Assembly (NCBI RefSeq): GCF_024652905.1
Contig: NZ_CP102428.1
Span: 4,812,596-4,876,595, forward strand
Source: Pseudomonas oryzihabitans
GTDB lineage: Bacteria; Pseudomonadota; Gammaproteobacteria; Pseudomonadales; Pseudomonadaceae
Direction: 5' to 3'
DNA: 64,000 bases
Shown here: positions 1 through 14,293 of the stretch, in pieces
Numbering within the stretch: position 1 is the stretch's first letter
Layout: each line of letters begins with the position of its first letter
Program-made: the position numbers and the translations under genes
Notes under the pieces: model-generated
Seen by the model: only the letters and a program-made list of their open reading frames with translations
Databases searched by the model: none
What the model was told of the DNA's origin: nothing

Positions 1-392
1 ACAACGTCGACCTGATCGGTGCCAACGAGATTCTCAAGGGCCGCGATCCCATGCTGGCCGGCGTGCTGCTGGACATGTCGATGAACGCCACCATCTCGTC
101 GAGCCTGGACCTGGGCCACAAGGTGCTGGGGCAATTGGCGAACATCACCAACCTGCACCAGAAACGGGTGGAGCAGGCGGGCTTCGCTGTGCTCAAATCG
201 CCGGACATCCCCTCGATCCTGGTCGAGACGGGCTTCATTTCCAATGATCGCGACTGCCGGCGCTTGCTCGACAGTCGCCACCAGAAGCAGCTGGCCGATT
301 CGATCTTTGCCGGACTGCATGGCTATTTCCAGGAGCGCCCGCCGCTGGGCACCTACCTGGCCAGCCTCAAGAACACCCAAGGAGTGACATGA
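1..392 (+). CDS. N-acetylmuramoyl-L-alanine amidase (Amidase_3), C-terminal part
   Basis: The reading frame is open from base 3 and the 5' end lies outside the window, so only the last ~129 residues are visible. They match the end of AmiA/AmiB/AmiC-type zinc amidases, which cut the stem peptide from N-acetylmuramic acid in periplasmic peptidoglycan during daughter-cell separation. Visible family signatures are the ATISSSLDLG helix, the QAGFAVLKSPDIPSILVE segment carrying the conserved glutamate, and GFISN. The protein ends about 20 residues after the catalytic domain with no LysM domain, so it is AmiA/AmiC-like rather than the LysM-bearing AmiB type. It overlaps the next gene by ATGA. Which paralogue it is cannot be settled from this part. 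Confidence 0.9.
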   Translation, partial: NVDLIGANEILKGRDPMLAGVLLDMSMNATISSSLDLGHKVLGQLANITNLHQKRVEQAGFAVLKSPDIPSILVETGFISNDRDCRRLLDSRHQKQLADSIFAGLHGYFQERPPLGTYLASLKNTQGVT

Positions 393-793
393 GTTTGCAA
401 GACAAGGCGCGTCGTTACTGGCGCGTGGTGGTGCTGGTGATAGGCGCGCTCTGTGTCGTGGCCGGGCTGATCGGCTACGGGCAGGGCGGTGGCGACAAGC
501 AGGGCAGTGCCCAGGAAGGCTTCGTCAACAAGGTCTGGCAGATCAAGACCAGCAACAGCATCGAGCCGGGAATGCTCTATGTCTTTCTCAGCGATGGCAC
601 CCTGGTGATGGCCTCGCCGAGCAGCCAGCCCTCCCTGGGCCGCTGGACGCGCACCGAGAAGGGCCTGAATCTGATCGAGGAAGGCATCACCTATCCCACG
701 GAAATCCTCGGTCTCACCCGCGACGAATTCCGTATCCGCAGCCTCAACCCCGGCGATCCGGTGGAGCTGCAGCTGGCCCCCGCCGCACGCTGA
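389..793 (+). CDS. membrane-anchored protein of unknown function
   Basis: A 134-residue protein whose start overlaps the amidase stop (ATGA), so the two are probably translated together. Residues ~11-32 form one hydrophobic segment after a basic N-terminus (uncleaved anchor or signal peptide), followed by a soluble periplasmic domain of ~95 residues. That domain has alternating hydrophobic strands (VWQIKTS, MLYVFLSDGTLVM, GRWTRTEKGLNLI), which suggests a small beta-barrel or META/lipocalin-like fold. I do not recognise the family. Coupling to an amidase gene hints at an envelope role, but that is inference only. Confidence 0.75.
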   Translation: MSLQDKARRYWRVVVLVIGALCVVAGLIGYGQGGGDKQGSAQEGFVNKVWQIKTSNSIEPGMLYVFLSDGTLVMASPSSQPSLGRWTRTEKGLNLIEEGITYPTEILGLTRDEFRIRSLNPGDPVELQLAPAAR

Positions 794-800
794 GAGAGCC

Positions 801-1457
801 TCAGGCGTCGTCGTCGGAGTAGCGCTGCTCCTGCCAGGGGTCGCCCCGGTCGTGATAGCCGCGCATCTCCCAGAAGCCAGGCGTGTCGCCGACCCGGAAG
901 TCGATGCGCCTGAGCCACTTGGCGCTCTTCCACAGATAGAGGTGCGGGATCAGCGCCCGCACCGGGCCCCCGTGCTCGGCGGTCAGCGGCTGGCCTTCCC
1001 AGCTGTGCACCAGCATGGCGCCAGGTGCGGCGAAATCGGCCAGCGGCAGGTTGGTGATGTAGCCGTCGTAGCTGTGCAGGAGCACATGGGTCGCTTCGTC
1101 CCGCGGCTGTACCTCGTCCAGCAGTTCGCTTACCGGCAGGCCGATCCAGTGATTGTCATAGCGTGACCAGGTGGTGACACAGTGCATGTCGCTGATGGCC
1201 TGGGTGGTCGCCCGCGCCGCGAAGGTCTCCCAGTTCCAGCGCAGCGTCTTGCCGACCGCGCCGGTCACCGCCAGTTGCCAGCGTTCCTGGCTGACTTCCG
1301 GGCGTACCCCTAGATCCAGGACCGGCCAGTTGCTGACCCGATGCTGGCCGGGCGGCAGGCGTTCGCTGTCCGGGCGTGCGCCCTGGCCGGTGAGGAAGCG
1401 GCCCTCCTGGGCCCAGCGTTCCTTGGAACGGGTCAGCTTGCTTGGCTCATCACTCAT
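801..1457 (-). CDS. sulfite oxidase-like molybdopterin oxidoreductase
   Basis: A 218-residue protein of the sulfite oxidase / YuiH-type molybdopterin-binding fold. These enzymes hold a Mo-cofactor through a conserved cysteine, seen here as C93 in SDMHCVTTWSRYDN, followed by the WIGLPVSELL and LPLADF segments typical of the domain. There is no signal peptide and no heme or dimerisation domain, so it is the short, apparently cytosolic version whose substrate is unknown. It is smaller than MsrP (YedY), has no Tat signal and no MsrQ partner beside it, so I do not call it msrP. It is transcribed divergently from the DUF2171 gene. Confidence 0.85.
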   Translation of the reverse strand: MSDEPSKLTRSKERWAQEGRFLTGQGARPDSERLPPGQHRVSNWPVLDLGVRPEVSQERWQLAVTGAVGKTLRWNWETFAARATTQAISDMHCVTTWSRYDNHWIGLPVSELLDEVQPRDEATHVLLHSYDGYITNLPLADFAAPGAMLVHSWEGQPLTAEHGGPVRALIPHLYLWKSAKWLRRIDFRVGDTPGFWEMRGYHDRGDPWQEQRYSDDDA

Positions 1458-1605
1458 CGGTGGATCCTCTTCGCAGTTCTCGGGCTTCTGACCTCAATGA
1501 TGGCCTTTCGTCGGCACAGGCCGAACCCAGACGGCTGCTCACGCCTCCTATCCTGCAGGCACTCAGAGAGGCGCCTCCTTTTTCTTAACCTGCCGGAGAA
1601 CCACC

Positions 1606-1842
1606 ATGGTAGATGCAACCCAGATCAAAGAGCATGCGGAAGTTGTCGGTTCGGACGGCCAGCACGTGGGCACCGTCGACCACATGGAGGGCGCCGATCG
1701 CATCAAGCTGACCAAGCGCGATCAGGACGCCGATGGCAAGCATCACTACATTCCGCTGAGCTGGGTCCAGTCCGTGGAAGGCAGCCAGGTACGCCTGTCC
1801 AAGACCCGTGACGAAGCCGAAAGCGAGTGGCAGGCCGCCTAA
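1606..1842 (+). CDS. DUF2171 domain protein
   Basis: A 78-residue acidic protein matching the DUF2171 family: ATQIKEHAEVVGSDGQHVGTV, then a DRIKLTKRD strand and HHYIPLSWV. The fold resembles a PRC-barrel-like small beta domain. Its function is unknown; relatives are often described as stress-linked small proteins in proteobacteria. The ATG follows a GGAG ribosome site about 8 bases upstream. It has its own transcription unit, divergent from the oxidoreductase gene and closed by the strong palindromic terminator that follows. Confidence 0.85.
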   Translation: MVDATQIKEHAEVVGSDGQHVGTVDHMEGADRIKLTKRDQDADGKHHYIPLSWVQSVEGSQVRLSKTRDEAESEWQAA

Positions 1843-1850
1843 GGCACGCC

Positions 1851-1891
1851 GCCCAACAAAAAGCCCCGCATTGCGGGGCTTTTTGTTGGGC
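1851..1891. terminator. bidirectional rho-independent terminator
   Basis: A perfect inverted repeat with two 20-base arms around a single central T. The GC core (AGCCCCGC/GCGGGGCT) is flanked by AAAAA on one side and TTTTT on the other, so it can stop transcription from the DUF2171 gene on the plus strand and from dolP on the minus strand. Confidence 0.95.
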
Positions 1892-1903
1892 GGCGAATAG
1901 GGA

Positions 1904-3469
<1,566 letters not shown>

Positions 3470-3473
<4 letters not shown>

Positions 3474-5257
3474 GGCGTGCTGAGCGAGGCCGGCACGCTG
3501 GTGGTGGGCAGCGGTGCATTGTTGGCTGGCAGCGGCTGGGCCACGCCGTTGCGGAATTCCGCCCAGGGCAGGTGACGCACCACACGCTGATCGGGCGCCA
3601 CGCTCAGATTGCCGGACAGGCCGGGCAGCTCGGAGTTGGGCAGGGCCTTGAGCTGCTGCAGGTGCAGCGCCAGCAGGTAGGCATCGGCGCCCATGGCATA
3701 GAGGCGACCGATGCTGGTACCGGCCTGGGGCCACTGGGCGGTGATCTTGGCGCGCAGCGGATTGCTCGGGTCCAGCAGCCAAGGCGTTTCGCAGAACAGG
3801 ATGCCGTTGAGATCCTGGTTGACGCCGGGTTCGTTGACCCCGCTGTTGAGGTTGGAGGTGGCGTACACCGGCAGATCGCGGGCGTTCTGGTAGACCAGGA
3901 TCGGCTTGATCTGGCGGGCCTGCGCCGGCGTCGAGGCGAGGAAGATGAAGTCCATGCCCTGGCGCATCTGCAGGAGGCTGGTGATGCGGTTGGCGATCTC
4001 GACCGGCTGGCCGATGCGCTCGGCGGCGACCAGGCGACCACCCAACTGCTGCCACTCGTTCTGGAAGGCGGCCAGCACGCGGGTACCCCAGTCGCCCTGG
4101 GGCACCATGGCACCGGCGCTGCGCTTGCCATCGGCCCAGGCACGGCGGGCGGCTTCACGGGCCTCGTCCTCGGCGGCCAGGCCGAACTGGAAGAGCTGCG
4201 GCGGCTGGGCGCCCTGGCTGTCGCCATAGTTCAGCGCCAGGGTGTTGAGCGGCAATTGCGGGCGATCGCTCAGCTGCTTGACCAGATTCTTTTCCAACGG
4301 GCCGACCACCAGCTGGATGCCGGCGGCCTGGGCCTGGCGGTAGAAGACGTCCAGCGAGCCCATCTGGGTACTGTCGTAGACGGTCACGGCCGGGGCGGTC
4401 TGGCCCGCAGCCAGGGCCTCGTAACGGGCGGCCATGAAGCCGTCCTGCAGCGCGCGGGAGACGCCGGCGAGCTGGCCCTGCAGGGGCAGCAGCAGGGCGA
4501 CGCGATTGAGTGGCTCGCGCGCCAGGGTCTTCAGGCGTTCCAGGTCATCGGGCAGATTGCGCGCGGCGGGATGGCCGGGGTGCTGCTGCTGCCATTCCTC
4601 GATGGCCGACAATTGCTGGTCCAGCGCCAGGTTGCCGCGGGTGATGGCGGCCAGGGCCAGCCAGCCATTGAGATCGGCATCCTTCACGCTCTGGCGCAGT
4701 TGCGCATCCGACAGGCTGGTCACCAGCTGCCAGATCTGCTCGCGGTTGTCGTGGGCGGCATCGCCTTCGAGCAGCGGCCCCAGGAAGATGCGCTCCTGGG
4801 CGGCGGCGAGCGGCTGGCCATTGGCGGCCTGGGCCTCGGCCTTGGTCAGGCCGCTGCGGATCTGCTGCTGGGCCGGCAATTCGCCCAGTTGGGCGAAGCT
4901 GGGATGGTCGAAACGCTTGAGCGCCTGGGCCGGCTGCTTGTCGAGCAGATCAAGCTGGGCCAGCAAGGTCTGGGCGAACATCTGCTGCGCCGGCTTCAAG
5001 CCTTCCAGATTGATGGAGCCCAGGATCTGCCGCGCTTCGCGGGCGTTCTGCTGGGCATAGGCCTTGTCCGCGGCGGTCAGACGCAGCAGATTGGCCTGCT
5101 CGGACTGACTGGAGCCGGCCTGGTTCAGCAGTTGCTCGATGCTGGCCTGGCTGGGCTGAGGCAGCGCCCCGAGGCTGCTCGTGGTGGGCGAGCTGCTGCA
5201 GGCGGCGAGCAGGGCGAAGGCGGTGGCGCAGATCAGCGGACGCAGGCGGAACTTCAT
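3470..5257 (-). CDS. lpoA: LpoA, lipoprotein activator of PBP1a
   Basis: A 595-residue outer-membrane lipoprotein. MKFRLRPLICATAFALLAAC gives a lipobox with C20, which fixes the start at 5257 rather than the longer frame. The N-terminal half is TPR-like and helical (residues ~40-260). The C-terminal half is a periplasmic-binding-protein-like domain (from about NRVALLLPLQGQLAG to DAYLLALHLQQL). In E. coli LpoA crosses the periplasm to stimulate the transpeptidase of PBP1a; in Pseudomonas PBP1b uses a different activator. It is first in the lpoA-yraN-diaA-dolP operon and divergent from rsmI, with ~120 bases between them for both promoters. Confidence 0.93.
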
Positions 5258-5378
5258 GCGGTGGTTCCTGAGCAGAGTTCGGAAAGGGGCGATTGTCTCA
5301 CAGCACCCAGGCGCTGCGAACGCCGAGGGCGAGAGCGGCGTACACTGTTGGGCTATTTCCAGTCCGTCAGGTTTCATC

Positions 5379-6224
5379 ATGATTTCGCCGGGTACTCTTT
5401 ATGTGGTTGCCACCCCCATCGGCAACCTGGACGACATCACCACCCGTGCCCTCAAGGTCCTGCGCGACGTGGCCCTGATCGCCGCCGAAGACACCCGTCA
5501 TTCGGCGCGCCTGTTGCGCCATTTCGGTATCGAAACGCCACTTGCCGCCTGTCACGACCACAACGAGCGCGATGCCGGAGGTCGCTTCATCACCCGCTTG
5601 CTGGCGGGAGAGGACGTCGCCCTGATCTCCGATGCGGGCACGCCGCTGATTTCCGATCCGGGCTTTCACCTGGTGCGCGCCGCGCGCGCCCAGGGCATCC
5701 GGGTCTCGCCGATTCCCGGTGCCTGCGCGCTGATCGCGGCGCTGTCGGCGGCCGGGCTGCCTTCGGACCGCTTCAGCTTCGAGGGCTTCCTGCCAGCCAA
5801 GGCGGTGGGCCGGCAGGGGCGGCTGGCGGCCCTGCGCGAAGACCCGCGCACCCTGATCTTCTACGAGGCGCCCCATCGCCTCGACGACTGCGTGGCCGAC
5901 ATGGTGAGCACCTTCGGGCCCGAGCGGCACATCGTGCTGGGGCGCGAGCTGACCAAGACCTTTGAGACCCTGCGCGGCCTGCCCGCGGGCGAGCTGCAGG
6001 CCTGGATTCGCGAGGATCTGGATCAGCAGCGCGGCGAGTGCGTGTTGCTGGTGGCCGGCTGGACCGCGCCGGAAGACGCCGAGGTCGATGCCGAAACCCT
6101 GCGCATCCTCGATCTGCTGCTGGCCGAGCTGCCGGTCAAGCGCGCTGCCGCCCTGGCTGCCCAGATCACTGGCGCGCGCAAGAACCTGCTCTACCAGCTA
6201 GCGCTGGAGCGCAAGGGCGAGTAG
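5379..6224 (+). CDS. rsmI: 16S rRNA 2'-O-methyltransferase RsmI
   Basis: A 281-residue tetrapyrrole-methylase-fold enzyme. RsmI adds the 2'-O-methyl group at C1402 of 16S rRNA in the decoding centre, using S-adenosylmethionine. Visible motifs are GTLYVVATPIGNLDD at the N-terminus, AAEDTRHSARLLRHF, LISDAGTPLISDPG and the IPGACALIAALSAAGLP loop. ATG 5379 is the family start; the frame is open further upstream but that part crosses the divergent lpoA promoter region. The divergent arrangement with lpoA is the same as in E. coli. Confidence 0.97.
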   Translation: MISPGTLYVVATPIGNLDDITTRALKVLRDVALIAAEDTRHSARLLRHFGIETPLAACHDHNERDAGGRFITRLLAGEDVALISDAGTPLISDPGFHLVRAARAQGIRVSPIPGACALIAALSAAGLPSDRFSFEGFLPAKAVGRQGRLAALREDPRTLIFYEAPHRLDDCVADMVSTFGPERHIVLGRELTKTFETLRGLPAGELQAWIREDLDQQRGECVLLVAGWTAPEDAEVDAETLRILDLLLAELPVKRAAALAAQITGARKNLLYQLALERKGE

Positions 6225-6246
6225 GGCGAATTAGTGGGCATCTTTC

Positions 6247-6274
6247 CTTGTTATCCGCCCCCAGTCTCTATACC
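6247..6274 (+). promoter_or_regulatory. probable rnpB promoter
   Basis: A TATACC -10 hexamer (6269-6274) lies 8-9 bases before the 5' end of the RNase P RNA. A weak -35 (CTTGTT/TTGTTA, 6247-6253) lies 15-16 bases further up. The position relative to the RNA 5' end is the main support. Confidence 0.5.
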
Positions 6275-6282
6275 CTTGCGCC

Positions 6283-6640
6283 GCGAGAGCCGACCGGGCA
6301 GTCGCTGTCGTGATCCGCAAGGGTCGCGAGGGAGGAAAGTCCGGGCTCCATAGGGCGAGGTGCCAGGTAACGCCTGGGAGGCGTGAGCCTACGGAAAGTG
6401 CCACAGAAAATAACCGCCTAAGCGCGCAAGCGCCGGTAAGGGTGAAAAGGTGCGGTAAGAGCGCACCGCACGGCTGGCAACAGTTCGTGGCTAGGTAAAC
6501 CCCACCTGGAGCAAGACCAAATAGGAATCCATAGGCGTGGCCCGCGCTGGATTCGGGTAGGTCGCTAGAGGCAATCAGCGATGGTTGTCCCAGAGGAATG
6601 ACTGTCCTCGACAGAACCCGGCTTACAGGTCGGCTCTCGC
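6283..6640 (+). ncRNA. rnpB: RNase P RNA (M1 RNA, type A)
   Basis: The catalytic RNA of ribonuclease P, which matures tRNA 5' ends. The long P1 helix pairs GCGAGAGCCGACC at 6283 with GGTCGGCTCTCGC ending at 6640. Between them lie the universally conserved GAGGAAAGTCCGGGCTCC, AGGGTGAAAAGGTGCGGTAAG, GGCAACAGTTCGTGGCTAGG, AGCAAGACCAAATAGG, and the 3' signature AGAGGAATGACTGTCC followed by ACAGAACCCGGCTTACAG. Its place directly upstream of the dcw cluster is the Pseudomonas arrangement. Ends are set from the P1 helix. Confidence 0.98.
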
Positions 6641-6830
6641 ACTCCCTCCCTCCCGGGCCTCTACGCCTGGGGTCTGAGACCTCTTCTTAAGACATCACTT
6701 TAATCAATTGAGCCAATCAATTGACTTCATTTCCGTTTGTCGGAAATCGATGTCGTTCGTCTTGGTCGTGAACTCGTGCAATTTGCTCGAAATCCGCGTC
6801 CCACGCGGCCTGGGAACCCCCTCGCTTACC

Positions 6831-6860
6831 TTGACTGAAAGCGGCCCTCCTCAATATAGT
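6831..6860 (+). promoter_or_regulatory. sigma-70 promoter of the dcw cluster (Pmra)
   Basis: TTGACT (6831-6836) and TATAGT (6855-6860) are separated by 18 bases and lie ~70 bases before the mraZ start. The -10 hexamer overlaps the first MraZ operator repeat, the expected geometry for autorepression. Confidence 0.7.
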
Positions 6861-6893
6861 GGCGGCCGGTGGTACGAAGTGGGGCGAAGTGGG
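6859..6893 (+). promoter_or_regulatory. MraZ operator, four repeats at 10-bp spacing
   Basis: Four pentamers, GTGGC (6859), GTGGT (6869), GTGGG (6879) and GTGGG (6889), are spaced exactly 10 bases apart, i.e. on one face of the helix. MraZ is known to bind tandem GTGGG-type repeats separated by 5 bases upstream of its own gene. The last two repeats are perfect and the first two differ at the fifth base. Confidence 0.8.
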
Positions 6894-6930
6894 ATTTAAT
6901 GGCAAGGACAGCCTATTAGAGGACGCGAAA

Positions 6931-7386
6931 TTGTTCCGGGGAGCGAACGCCATCAGTCTCGACGCCAAGGGGCGCGCCGCGATGCCGAGCCGGTATCGTG
7001 ACGAGCTGCTGGAGCGTTGTGCCGGCCAGCTCATCGTGACGATCGATGCCGTCGACCCCTGCCTTTGCGTCTATCCACTCCCGGAATGGGAAATCATCGA
7101 AAGCAAGCTGCGGCAGTTGCCCTCGCTACGCGAGGAGACTCGCCGCTTGCAGCGCTTGCTGATCGGCAATGCGGTGGATCTGGAACTCGACGGCAGTGGC
7201 CGTTTCCTGGTTCCGCCGCGCCTGCGTGAATACGCCAAGCTGGACCGGCGCGTGATGCTGGTCGGGCAGCTCAACAAGTTCCAGTTATGGGATGAGGATG
7301 CCTGGAGTGCCGTGTGCGACGCGGATCTCCTGGCGATTAAGGAACCCGGCGGTATGCCGGATGAAATGCGCGATTTGATCCTGTGA
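6931..7386 (+). CDS. mraZ: transcriptional regulator MraZ
   Basis: A 151-residue AbrB-like DNA-binding protein with two repeated MraZ domains, each with a DxKGR-type signature ([18 protein letters not shown] near the N-terminus and [20 protein letters not shown] in the second). It represses the dcw promoter through the repeats just upstream. The start is taken as TTG at 6931 because the family begins [10 protein letters not shown] and GAGG lies ~8 bases upstream; an in-frame ATG at 6859 would run back through the operator. It is the first gene of the dcw cluster. Confidence 0.95.
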   Translation: MFRGANAISLDAKGRAAMPSRYRDELLERCAGQLIVTIDAVDPCLCVYPLPEWEIIESKLRQLPSLREETRRLQRLLIGNAVDLELDGSGRFLVPPRLREYAKLDRRVMLVGQLNKFQLWDEDAWSAVCDADLLAIKEPGGMPDEMRDLIL

Positions 7387-8326
7387 CCATGAACCCAGTC
7401 TTCCACCACGTCTCCGTTCTCCTGGACGAGGCCGTACAGGCATTGGCGATCCAGCCTGCCGGCCGTTATCTGGACGGCACCTTCGGCCGCGGCGGACACA
7501 GCCGGGCCGCGTTGCGCCTGCTGGGTGGGGAAGGGCGGTTGCTGGGTTTCGACAAGGACCCCCAGGCGATCGCCGCCGGCCAGGCCCTGGCCGCGGAAGA
7601 TCCGCGTTTCGAGATCGTCCAGCGCAGCTTCGCCGAGCTGGGCGATGAACTCGTCAGCCGTGGCTGGTCCGGCCAGGTCGATGGCGTGTTGCTGGATCTG
7701 GGCGTCTCCTCGCCCCAGCTCGACGATCCCGAGCGCGGTTTCAGCTTCATGCAGGACGGTCCCCTGGACATGCGTATGGATCCGAGCCGCGGCCAGAGCG
7801 CCGCCGCCTGGATCGCCACGGCTGCCGAGGCCGATATCGCCCAGGTGTTCAAGGAATTCGGCGAAGAGCGCTTCGCCAAGCGCATGGCGCGCGCCGTGGT
7901 GCAGCGCCGTGAGGTCCAGCCCTTCGAACGCACCGGCGATCTGGCCAAGGTGCTCACCGAGGCCAATCCGGCCTGGGAAAAGGGTAAACATCCCGCCACC
8001 CGCGCCTTCCAGGGGCTGCGTATCTACATCAACCGCGAACTGAGCGATCTGGAGCAGGGCCTGCAGGCCGCCTACGAGCAGTTGGCGGTGGGTGGCCGGC
8101 TGGTGGTGATCAGCTTCCACTCCCTGGAAGATCGCATCGTCAAGCAATTCATGCGCCGACTGGCCAAGGGCGAGGCCGACCAGCTGCCGCGCGACCTGCC
8201 GATCCGCGCCACGGTCTTCGAGCCTTCGCTGCGCCTGCTGGGCAAGCCGGTCTATGCCAGCGAAGCCGAACTGGCCGCCAATCCCCGCGCCCGCAGCGCC
8301 GTGATGCGCGTTGCCGAGAAGCTGAA

Positions 8327-8330
<4 letters not shown>
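7383..8330 (+). CDS. rsmH: 16S rRNA m4C1402 methyltransferase RsmH (MraW)
   Basis: A 315-residue SAM-dependent methyltransferase that modifies N4 of C1402 in 16S rRNA, the same nucleotide that RsmI, encoded nearby, methylates on the ribose. Motifs: [13 protein letters not shown] (SAM-binding motif I), [33 protein letters not shown] and [15 protein letters not shown]. The start is GTG 7383, overlapping the mraZ stop as GTGA; ATG 7389 two codons later is equally plausible. It overlaps ftsL by ATGA. Confidence 0.97.
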
Positions 8331-11838
<3,508 letters not shown>

Positions 11839-11846
<8 letters not shown>

Positions 11847-13206
11847 ATCCTTCACCCTCACCGAAGTGGCCGAGGCCCTGACCGGCAACCTGCTGGGCGC
11901 CGATGCCCTGTTCGATGGCGTCGGCACCGACAGTCGCAAGGCCGTGGCCGGACAACTCTTCGTCGCCCTGAGCGGGCCGCGCTTCGATGGTCATGCCTAT
12001 CTGGCCGACGTGGCCGCCCAGGGCGCCGCGGCAGCCCTGGTGGAGCGCGCCGTGCCCGAGGTTCATCTGCCCCAACTGGTGGTAGCCGACACCCGCCTGG
12101 CGTTGGGTCGCCTCGGCGCCTTCAATCGTGATCTGTTCCAAGGCAAGCTCGCCGCCGTGACCGGCTCCAGCGGCAAGACCACGGTCAAGGAACTGCTCGC
12201 CGCCATCCTGCGTCAGCAGGGTGCCACGCTGGCCACCCAAGGCAATCTGAACAACGAACTCGGCGCACCCCTGACCCTGCTGCAACTGGCCGCCGAGCAC
12301 GCCTTCGGCGTCATCGAGCTAGGCGCTTCCCACGTCGGGGACATCGCCTATACCGTGAGCCTGACACGCCCGGATGTCGTTATCATTACCAACGCCGGCC
12401 AGGCCCATGTGGGCGAGTTCGGCGGCGTCGATCGTATCGTCGAGGCCAAGGGCGAGATCATCGAAGGCGTGGGCGAGGCGGGCACCGTGGTGCTCAACCG
12501 CGATGACGCCGCCTTCGAGACCTGGCAACGCCGTGCGGCCGGGCGCCAAGTCATCGCCTTCGGCCTGGATGCCCGCGCCGATGTCCGCGCCACCGAGGTT
12601 AGCCTGGATAGCCAAGGTCGTCCGAGCTTCACCCTGCACACTGCCCAAGACGACGTACGCATCACCCTGCAACTGCTGGGTGCCCACAACGTCGGCAATG
12701 CCCTGGCCGCCGCCGCGGCCGCCCTCAGCCTGGGCCTGGACCTGACCACCGTCGCCCGTGGCCTGGCCACAGCGGCACCGGTCCAGGGTCGCACCCTGAC
12801 CCGCACCAGCCAGCGCGGCGCCCAGGTCATCGACGACAGCTACAACGCCAACCCCGCCTCGGTGAAGGCCGGGATCGATCTGCTGGCTGCCTTGCCGGGC
12901 CGTCGGGTGGTGGTCCTGGGCGACATCGCCGAGCTGGGCGAATGGACCGAACAGGGCCATCGCGACGTGGGCGAGCATGCCCGCGGCAAGGTGGACGCCT
13001 TCTACAGCGTCGGTCCTTCGATGGCCCATGCGGCCCGCGCCTATGGCGCCGAGGCTCGACATTTCGCCGATCGCGAACAACTGATCGAGGCCCTGGCGGA
13101 CGAGGACCGGGCCGGAACCACCCTGCTGATCAAGGGATCCCGCAGCGCCGCGATGGACAAGGTCGTCGCCGCGCTCTGCGCTCTCAACACCGAGGAGAAA
13201 CACTGA
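11839..13206 (+). CDS. murF: UDP-MurNAc-tripeptide:D-Ala-D-Ala ligase MurF
   Basis: A 455-residue Mur ligase that attaches the D-Ala-D-Ala dipeptide to complete the UDP-MurNAc-pentapeptide. Domains: an N-terminal uridine-binding domain (residues 1-~95), a central ATPase domain with [13 protein letters not shown] and the [13 protein letters not shown] signature, and a C-terminal domain beginning near [12 protein letters not shown]. The D-Ala-D-Ala it needs is made by a Ddl ligase that is not encoded in this cluster. It is sequential with mraY, sharing one base. Confidence 0.97.
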
Positions 13207-14288
13207 TGCTGCTGCTGTTGGCGGAGTTCCTGCAACAGTTCTACAAGGGCTTCGCCGTCTTCCAATACCTCAGCCTGCGCGGCATTCTGGGCGTTCTGAC
13301 CGCCCTGATGCTGTCGTTGTGGCTCGGCCCCTGGATGATCCGCACCCTGCAGATCCGCCAGATCGGCCAGGCCGTACGCAACGATGGCCCCCAGTCGCAC
13401 CTCTCCAAATCCGGCACTCCCACCATGGGTGGTGCCCTGATCCTGACCACCATCGGCATCAGCACCCTGCTGTGGGCCGATCTGCACAACCGCTATGTCT
13501 GGACCGTGCTGGGGGTGACCTTCCTGTTCGGCGCCATCGGCTGGGTCGACGACTATCGCAAGGTGATCGAGAAGAACTCCCGGGGCCTGCCCAGTCGCTG
13601 GAAGTACTTCTGGCAATCGGTATTCGGCCTGGGGGCGGCGATCTTCCTCTACATGACGGCCAAGGCCCCAATCGAAACCACCTTGATCCTGCCGCTGCTG
13701 AAGAACATCGAAATCCCGCTGGGGATTTTCTTCGTTGTGCTGACCTACTTCGTCATCGTCGGCTCCAGCAACGCGGTCAACCTCACCGATGGCCTCGACG
13801 GCCTGGCGATCATGCCCACCGTAATGGTCGGCGGCGCCCTGGGCATCTTCTGCTACCTGTCGGGCAACGTGAAATTCGCCGACTACCTGCTGATTCCCTA
13901 TGTGGAAGGCTCCGGCGAGCTGATCGTCTTCTGCGGCGCCCTGATCGGGGCGGGTCTGGGCTTCCTCTGGTTCAACACCTATCCGGCCATGGTCTTCATG
14001 GGTGACGTCGGCGCCCTGGCGCTGGGCGCTGCTCTCGGCACCATCGCCGTGATCGTCCGCCAGGAAGTGGTGCTGTTCATCATGGGTGGCGTCTTCGTCA
14101 TGGAGACCCTCTCGGTGGTCATCCAGGTCGCCTCCTTCAAGCTGACCGGCAAACGCGTCTTCCGCATGGCGCCGATCCACCACCATTTCGAATTGAAGGG
14201 CTGGCCCGAACCGCGGGTCATCGTGCGCTTCTGGATCATCACCGTGATCCTGGTGCTGTTCGGTCTCGCCACCCTGAAACTGAGGTAA
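13206..14288 (+). CDS. mraY: phospho-MurNAc-pentapeptide transferase MraY
   Basis: A 360-residue polytopic inner-membrane enzyme with about ten transmembrane helices. It transfers phospho-MurNAc-pentapeptide to undecaprenyl phosphate, making lipid I. Motifs: [10 protein letters not shown] near the N-terminus, the catalytic aspartates in GWVDDYRKV and [10 protein letters not shown], and the cytoplasmic HHHFELKGW loop. The start at 13206 overlaps the murF stop by one base (TGATG); an open frame further upstream is only the shadow of murF. Confidence 0.98.
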   Translation: MLLLLAEFLQQFYKGFAVFQYLSLRGILGVLTALMLSLWLGPWMIRTLQIRQIGQAVRNDGPQSHLSKSGTPTMGGALILTTIGISTLLWADLHNRYVWTVLGVTFLFGAIGWVDDYRKVIEKNSRGLPSRWKYFWQSVFGLGAAIFLYMTAKAPIETTLILPLLKNIEIPLGIFFVVLTYFVIVGSSNAVNLTDGLDGLAIMPTVMVGGALGIFCYLSGNVKFADYLLIPYVEGSGELIVFCGALIGAGLGFLWFNTYPAMVFMGDVGALALGAALGTIAVIVRQEVVLFIMGGVFVMETLSVVIQVASFKLTGKRVFRMAPIHHHFELKGWPEPRVIVRFWIITVILVLFGLATLKLR

Positions 14289-14293
14289 TCGCA

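Noticed and set aside
3572..5965. Very long (797-codon) ORF antisense to lpoA and running into rsmI
   Set aside because: It is the complement frame of lpoA, with Gly/Gln/Leu/Ala-rich composition lacking domains. lpoA has a lipobox, domain order and conserved neighbours.
6672..6688. GGTCTGAGACC plus T-rich tail as the rnpB terminator
   Set aside because: Only five base pairs with a one-base loop and an interrupted T-run; too weak to call.
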